From contig PLWS01000001.1 of the NCBI GenBank assembly GCA_003151115.1, forward strand, positions 239,438 to 303,437: a stretch of 64,000 bases of DNA, written 5' to 3'. The notes under the pieces were generated by a model that saw only the letters and a list, made by a program, of their open reading frames with translations, was not told the origin of the DNA and ran no database searches. This document shows, in pieces, positions 59,448-64,000 of the stretch. The translations under genes were made by a program, and so were the position numbers. Within the stretch, counting starts at the first letter, position 1, and each line of letters opens with the position of its first letter. Source of the stretch: Vulcanimicrobiota bacterium (GTDB taxonomy: Bacteria > Vulcanimicrobiota > Vulcanimicrobiia > Vulcanimicrobiales > Vulcanimicrobiaceae).

Positions 59448-59476
59448 ATAATACGACTGCAAAAACGCGCAGTCAA
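59448..59476 (-). promoter_or_regulatory. Strong sigma70-like promoter for the RHS gene
   Basis: Read on the minus strand, TTGACT (59471-59476) and TATTAT (59448-59453) are separated by exactly 17 bases, five of six matches to consensus in each box. The start point would be near 59441, leaving a leader of about 205 bases before the RHS ATG that contains the hairpin at 59285-59319. Confidence 0.72.
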
Positions 59477-59529
59477 TATACTAGTACGAAAAAACTTGTG
59501 GATAACATAACTTTTGCGATTACAAACGC

Positions 59530-59558
59530 TTGATCATGCGAACGCAGTGGAGTAAAGT
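59530..59558 (+). promoter_or_regulatory. Candidate promoter for the orphan secretin
   Basis: TTGATC (59530-59535), a 17-base spacer and TAAAGT (59553-59558) lie 24 bases upstream of the secretin ATG, which is preceded by GGGTGA. The RHS promoter lies in the same 348-base divergent region (59235-59582), so the two may be co-regulated. Confidence 0.5.
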
Positions 59559-59582
59559 TGGCGTACACGATCGGGTGATCTC

Positions 59583-62045
59583 ATGAAAAGCCGCTTCTTA
59601 TTTTCTCTTTTGTGCGCAGTTGCGCTTGTGCTCGCGCTGTGCGGCGGCCTTTCGGCTGCGCAACATCGCGTGCCGCGTATACCGCCGACACCCATCGTGC
59701 TAACCTTTACGACGGTGCGCGCTCAGGACGCGGTGCGCGTGCTGCGCCGGCTCTACCCGCAACTGTCCTTCACGATCGACGGTGCGGCAAATGCCGTCGT
59801 TGTGCTCGCTGGATCGGATGATGCGGCGGCACTCCGGCAGATCGGCGCGGCAATCGACACGAAAAACCCGCTGACGCCGGTCACCGCCTCGCTGATCCTC
59901 CACCGCCTTGATGCGAATCAGATCGCCGCTCGCCTACATGGGCTCTATCCAAGCGCGAAGTTGGCTATCATTAATAGGCACACGTTGCTCGTGAGCGCGG
60001 TCAACAGCGATCTGCAACAGATGCAATCGCTCGTTGCGGCCATCGACCAGCCTCCTCAGACGCCAACGCCCCGGCCAGCGCCCAGCGCACCGGATACCGA
60101 AGCCGTGCCGGTCCTGCAAGCCAGTCCGCGGACGATCGCGCGTGAAGTGGCCGGCGCCGTGCACGGTCTACGCGTTGGCGTTGCGGGCCACACGATCGTG
60201 TTGGCGGGGGCACCCGATTTGGTGGCGCGAGCCAAAGATGTGATTTCGGTACTCGACACGCCTTCCGTCGGTGCGCGTTACACGGCAGTCTACCGCTTGC
60301 GCACGCTCGACGCGCAGTCCGTGGGCGACCTTATCTCGCGCTCCTATCCCAACGCTAAAGTGACGGTCGATGCGCAGATCAATTCGCTGAGCGTTTCGGC
60401 AACGCCGGCGGAGCAGCGGAGAATTGCCGAAGGCATTGCGCAGCTCGACGCATTGCCAAGTCCAGGCCCAGGCGCGGCCGGTGGTGGGGGCGGCGGCAGC
60501 GCCGAGATCTATACATTGAAAGCTGCACTGCCTGCGACCAACGGTAGCAGCTCGTCGACCGCCAACGACTTAGCGACCATGGTGACGCAGTCGTTGCAGT
60601 CCCAGGCGCCGGACCTGCACATTACCGTCTCGCCGGATTCACCCAAGCTGATCCTGACAGGCAATCCCTACTCCATCAAACTCGCTAAAGATTTGCTCGG
60701 CAAGCTGGATGTTTCCGAGAAGCTCGTTGTGCTCGACACCGAGATCCTCGAGGTCGATGAAAACACCGCCAAAAATCTGGGTATTTCGCTCTCGTCGATC
60801 TTCGGCGGGGATTTCAGCATCGGAACGCTCATTGGCGAGTCGACGCCGCCGCCCGATCCGCTCACGGGCATTTCACCGCCGCTCATGCGCCCGCAGAAGC
60901 TGTTCCGGACGCCGATCTCATTCGGAGTCCAGTTGAACCTCGCGATCCAGCACGGATCGGCTCGCGTGCTGGCCGACCCGCGCATCACCACGCTCTCCGG
61001 ACATACGGCATCGATTCGAGCGGGCGACAACCTTTCGATCCAATTGCAAGCGGGCGGAGGAGCCGGCACGATCGCGACGACGCAAATCCAAACGTTTCAA
61101 ACCGGCGTAACGCTCGATATCACGCCGATCGTCAACGACGACGGCTTGATTACGGTGGCGTTGCATCCTGTGGTCAACAGTCTAACCGGTATTCTCAACG
61201 GGATTCCGCAGATCTCGACGCGTGACACGCAGACCACGGTCGCATTGCGTGAAAATCAGACCTTAGTAATCGGTGGGCTTATACAGGACAATACGCAAAG
61301 AACCGAATCAAAAATTCCGGTGCTGGGCGACATTCCGTTGGTCGGACGTCTCTTCCGCAACGAAACGCTCAATGGCGTCAGCAACGAGCTCATCATTACG
61401 GTGACGCCGCACGTGGTGATTCCAGGCGCACCCGATGGCGTCTACCCGGTTCCGTTACAATCGGTGCCCACACCGAATCCGCTGCCGACGCTGGCGCCGG
61501 GAACTGTCCTTCCGACGCAAACGTTCAGTCAGCGCTTGCCAATCCCGATCATGCGGCCGCTGCCCGCAGCGCCTCCGCCGTTCCGGCCGCTGTCGCGACG
61601 CATGCCGACACAGATCGGCGGGCTACGCACGCCAACGCCTTCTCCGATGCCCTCGGCCTTTGCGCAAACGAATGTCTACACGTTTGGTTCGCCGCCTCCC
61701 AATAATTTTGCGGGTCCCGGCGATGGCGTGCAGATTTTCTACGCGTCGCTCTCCCCGACGATCGTCTCATATGGAACGCCTATTACGGTGACGGCGATCA
61801 CGACCAGCAATGTGAACGCGCTCACGCTGAGCTACAACGGTGTGCAAACCTCCATCGCGCAGAGCGGTGCTGGGCAGTGGTCGGCGACGATTCCCTTCAC
61901 TTTGGTTGGGCTCCCGGAACCCAATGCCACGATTCAACTTTCGTTGACTGCGAGTAAGAGCGACGGTACGTCATCGGTCATTCCGATCCCGGTGAGCGTC
62001 GTCGCGCGAACGTCGACGGCTACCAGTTCGCAAAGGCGGAGATGA
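59583..62045 (+). CDS. Orphan type II/IV-type secretin with Pro-rich and Ig-like C-terminal extension
   Basis: The 820-residue protein has a signal peptide (to GGLSAAQ) and several N-domain repeats (about 35-290; PIVLTFTTVRAQDAVRVLRRLYP, ILHRLDANQIAARLHGLYP, VYRLRTLDAQSVGDLISRSYP). A Gly-rich hinge comes near 300, then a secretin domain (about 330-615) with ENTAKNLGISLSS, VLADPRITTLSGH and IPVLGDIPLVGRLFRNE. A 200-residue Pro-rich tail ends in an Ig-like domain. No other secretion-system gene is near. It diverges from the RHS gene. Confidence 0.88.
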   Translation: MKSRFLFSLLCAVALVLALCGGLSAAQHRVPRIPPTPIVLTFTTVRAQDAVRVLRRLYPQLSFTIDGAANAVVVLAGSDDAAALRQIGAAIDTKNPLTPVTASLILHRLDANQIAARLHGLYPSAKLAIINRHTLLVSAVNSDLQQMQSLVAAIDQPPQTPTPRPAPSAPDTEAVPVLQASPRTIAREVAGAVHGLRVGVAGHTIVLAGAPDLVARAKDVISVLDTPSVGARYTAVYRLRTLDAQSVGDLISRSYPNAKVTVDAQINSLSVSATPAEQRRIAEGIAQLDALPSPGPGAAGGGGGGSAEIYTLKAALPATNGSSSSTANDLATMVTQSLQSQAPDLHITVSPDSPKLILTGNPYSIKLAKDLLGKLDVSEKLVVLDTEILEVDENTAKNLGISLSSIFGGDFSIGTLIGESTPPPDPLTGISPPLMRPQKLFRTPISFGVQLNLAIQHGSARVLADPRITTLSGHTASIRAGDNLSIQLQAGGGAGTIATTQIQTFQTGVTLDITPIVNDDGLITVALHPVVNSLTGILNGIPQISTRDTQTTVALRENQTLVIGGLIQDNTQRTESKIPVLGDIPLVGRLFRNETLNGVSNELIITVTPHVVIPGAPDGVYPVPLQSVPTPNPLPTLAPGTVLPTQTFSQRLPIPIMRPLPAAPPPFRPLSRRMPTQIGGLRTPTPSPMPSAFAQTNVYTFGSPPPNNFAGPGDGVQIFYASLSPTIVSYGTPITVTAITTSNVNALTLSYNGVQTSIAQSGAGQWSATIPFTLVGLPEPNATIQLSLTASKSDGTSSVIPIPVSVVARTSTATSSQRRR

Positions 62046-62103
62046 AGCAGATCACGGGTGCGGTCTAATCAAGACTGTCACGCAGATTCGTTGCGTAGGT
62101 TAT

Positions 62104-62985
62104 CTAAAAATGCGGAGGTAGACCTAGTCCAAGTTGGTGCGTTCGGCGATCGGCCGGAGTTTCAAATCGCGGTACGATCTGATCGGATATTGATCCCAGC
62201 GATGCCGCGTCAAACTCGGTCGCAGAACCATACCATGACCGAATTCGCGGGTCAGGCCAAGGAACGTCTCGGAAATTGAAAACATGTCCAGTCGGCACCG
62301 TTACCGCTTCGCCCGAATAGTTTTCGTCAGGAAATAAGGCAAGAAAACCTTTACGTACCAGAATGGAGCCTACGACTGGTGTTGGCCAGTCCGGACCATT
62401 GGGGTTTACGTCGGCGGTAGGATCAGCGACATACCCGTCCGCATTGATCTCCGGATCGTCGCGCAACCCATACTGATCGGTTTCGCTGTAGATTGAGAAA
62501 TCAAGCGAAAGTCCCGGCCACGGAGAAGTGAGTGGCACGATTGCAGCATGTATCCCGCCGAAAAATCCGCTGGGCCGGGCACCGCCTGGAAGTCCCGTCA
62601 CTCCGAAAGCTTGTAGAACGTCTACAACATCTGTTCGGCAATTCTGGGACAGCAGGTTGTAGTCCATTCCCCGTATACGGTCGATCTGCGACCGAGCAGC
62701 GACCACGTTCGGAGTATCGACCGATAAGATCTTGGCCATGTCGTATCGCGTCTTCACCTTATAAGGCGTATCGCTCGACATGAACGTGAGCGGATCTATT
62801 TTTTCGTCTGTCCAAAAGTCCATTGCGTTGTTGACATGCGAGGTATTGCCCATTACCACCTCAACCCCACCAACAAGCACTGTACCTTGGTCATCAATTT
62901 GGAAGCCGAAAGCGACGTGGCCATACGGGGAACCCAAGATTATCGCGCCACCCGGGCGTGCGAATACGTATGCGGCGTATCCCAT
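62104..62985 (-). CDS. Papain-like (permuted NlpC/LRAT-type) protein with C-terminal beta/gamma-crystallin-like domain
   Basis: The 293-residue protein has GSPYGHVAFGFQI (H23) and, about 93 residues later, YNLLSQNCRTDVVDVL (N115-C116). The H-then-NC order is that of circularly permuted papain-like enzymes (LRAT/YiiX/DUF4105-type). Toward the C-terminus GFLALFPDENYSGEAVTVPTGHVFNF resembles a beta/gamma-crystallin Greek-key unit. There is no signal peptide. The ATG at 62983-62985 follows GAGGGGAAAC. The frame is open up to 63024, but that point lies over the promoter -10. It may be an effector, amidase or acyltransferase; all are inferences. Confidence 0.6.
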   Translation of the reverse strand: MGYAAYVFARPGGAIILGSPYGHVAFGFQIDDQGTVLVGGVEVVMGNTSHVNNAMDFWTDEKIDPLTFMSSDTPYKVKTRYDMAKILSVDTPNVVAARSQIDRIRGMDYNLLSQNCRTDVVDVLQAFGVTGLPGGARPSGFFGGIHAAIVPLTSPWPGLSLDFSIYSETDQYGLRDDPEINADGYVADPTADVNPNGPDWPTPVVGSILVRKGFLALFPDENYSGEAVTVPTGHVFNFRDVPWPDPRIRSWYGSATEFDAASLGSISDQIVPRFETPADRRTHQLGLGLPPHF

Positions 62986-63024
62986 GTTTCCCCTCGCCTC
63001 CGATGAGAGCGGTATCTTTGTCAA

Positions 63025-63033
63025 ATTATAGCA
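63025..63033 (-). promoter_or_regulatory. Extended -10 promoter of the papain-like gene
   Basis: On the minus strand TGCTATAAT is a perfect extended -10 (TGnTATAAT). No good -35 is present, as is usual for that class. The start point near 63018 leaves about 33 bases before ATG 62985. Confidence 0.5.
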
Positions 63034-63189
63034 CCTACGTTATCAAGCTGGCCCAGTGGGCCTACAAACTGGGGTAAACGGCAAAGCCGCTGGTAGGAAT
63101 CCGAGACGGGTAGGGATAAGGCCGTACGGACATACCGCCTTCATATTGGTGGTTAGCAGCCGTTCTTTTTCTGGGTGGGAGGAGAACTA

Positions 63190-64000
63190 ATGGCGTCTCC
63201 CAGTTGTATCGCTCCATTGCATCGCACACTGTTACTCGGCGCAGCGCTTTGCGGTGCCCTCTCCGCGTGCACGGGTACTCAGGCTCTCGATCTCAACGCT
63301 GTCAAGAAGTACGCCGATACGACGGAAAAGGCGCGCGCTTCATTCAATGCGATCGCCGCGGATTTCGATGCTAGTTGTCAGCGATCGCGCGAGCTGCTCA
63401 TTCCGCAGACATCTTACCAGAATATTCCGCCGACGCCGGCCCCGCAGGCGCCAAACCCCGTAGGGGTTGACGAAACGCCATCGCCGGGCGAGAGCGAAAG
63501 CTTGCCCCAACTTGAACGAACCCCATCGCCCCGCCCTACAAGAACCCCATATTTCGGAAGCCCAGCGATTCAGGAACATTGCATCGCCCTGACTCAACCA
63601 AAGCGATATCCGCTGGGCTCCGTGTCTCGCGATTGGAAGCGCGCAAATGACGCCGTTTTGGACTACGTAAAGGGCCTTGGGGCGATCGCCGGCGTTGATT
63701 CAGACCCAAAGAATATAGAGAAGCTCACGGGCTCGATAGTTGATGCGAAACTCATGAACAAGGTCCAAGCAACCGCCGTCAACGCGGTGGCACGCGGAAT
63801 TGTCAACTATTTTGCGCACAACGCAGAGCGTCGGAGCATCGCAGGGTTTATGAATCAGGTTTCCGGGCCGTTCCCCACAGCCACTGCAGCTTTGTTAAAT
63901 GCCGCCGCCGGATACGAAGAAGTGATCACAGCAGAATGTACCATCACGGACAACTTTTATATCAACGCGCTCGTGGCCCTGAGAGAGCGCGATCGGAAAA
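63190..64000 (+). CDS. Lipoprotein of unknown function (truncated by the window end)
   Basis: This frame is open from ATG 63190 to the last base (270 codons). GGAGGAG stands six bases upstream of the start. The product has a lipobox (GALSAC, Cys near residue 27), a helical segment, a Pro-rich stretch rich in TPSP and RTPSP (about 80-120) and then a mostly alpha-helical region with three further cysteines. It recalls in general form the lipoprotein downstream of the RHS gene (helical, paired cysteines), but no clear alignment is seen. The family is not recognised. Confidence 0.72.
   Translation, partial: MASPSCIAPLHRTLLLGAALCGALSACTGTQALDLNAVKKYADTTEKARASFNAIAADFDASCQRSRELLIPQTSYQNIPPTPAPQAPNPVGVDETPSPGESESLPQLERTPSPRPTRTPYFGSPAIQEHCIALTQPKRYPLGSVSRDWKRANDAVLDYVKGLGAIAGVDSDPKNIEKLTGSIVDAKLMNKVQATAVNAVARGIVNYFAHNAERRSIAGFMNQVSGPFPTATAALLNAAAGYEEVITAECTITDNFYINALVALRERDRK

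Overview
This 64 kb window is GC-rich bacterial chromosome and is tightly packed, with many 1-4 nt start/stop overlaps. Two secretins, many lipobox signal peptides and a Tad pilus point to a diderm (outer-membrane) bacterium. System II (ResB/CcsA) cytochrome c maturation, a b6-type cytochrome b fused to a c-type domain, and a UbiE/polyprenyl synthase pair suggest a quinone-dependent respirer. The many virginiamycin-lyase-like (GPDG-LWFTE) propeller lipoproteins and SARP/STAND regulators recall Eremiobacterota (WPS-2)-like genomes. That assignment is a low-confidence inference; no rRNA or complete tRNA is present to confirm it.

Layout. (1) 1-7.5 kb, minus strand: one probable operon reading ubiE, polyprenyl diphosphate synthase, tatA, tatC, resB, ccsA, Rieske protein, cytochrome b/c fusion, PhyH-like dioxygenase (cut by the window edge). 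It supplies the quinone, exports the Rieske protein and attaches haem c, so it builds one bc-type complex. (2) 7.6-13.6 kb: PLD-like protein, then rsmI-metG-diguanylate cyclase-tatD on the minus strand, and a divergent glutaredoxin. (3) 13.7-16.7 kb, plus strand: ATPase/SARP regulator and a GT87-like membrane protein. (4) 16.6-26.4 kb, minus strand: Tad pilus operon, with a secreted protein, two Flp pilins separated by a hairpin, TadV, CpaB, a TadZ-TadA fusion, TadB, TadC, a second prepilin peptidase, DUF192 and two related polytopic proteins. (5) 26.5-31.6 kb, plus strand: the divergent partner operon with CpaC secretin, a third Flp-like pilin, three TadE/TadG-like pseudopilins and an unrecognised membrane protein. 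(6) 31.6-35.4 kb: NCS1 transporter, nicotinamidase and an M24 aminopeptidase. (7) 35.5-38.2 kb: peroxiredoxin, thioredoxin-like protein and Na+/H+ antiporter.

(8) 38.15-46.26 kb is an old tandem duplication. The ancestral unit was antiporter 3' end, cupin, small DoxX-like membrane protein, propeller lipoprotein, ComEC-like fragment, and an unknown gene X. The second copy is split by a large GAF/NB-ARC/TPR protein and a lipoprotein. Its propeller gene is reduced to its two ends, and its ComEC-like piece and gene X are frameshifted. (9) 46.28-52.1 kb holds three direct repeats of a tRNA 3' end; two of them also carry the following terminator-like sequence. They bound two cassettes carrying propeller lipoproteins, with no recombinase visible. 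(10) 52.3-64 kb looks less GC-rich and acquired: a methyltransferase-like protein with a zinc-knuckle-like N-terminus, an RHS protein with a linked small lipoprotein, an orphan secretin divergent from the RHS gene, a papain-like/crystallin-like protein, and a truncated lipoprotein gene.

The most interesting signals are the tRNA-fragment-bounded cassettes, the RHS/orphan-secretin locus with its promoter and leader hairpin, the TadZ-TadA fusion with its pilin-gene hairpin, and the layered duplication and decay at 38-46 kb.
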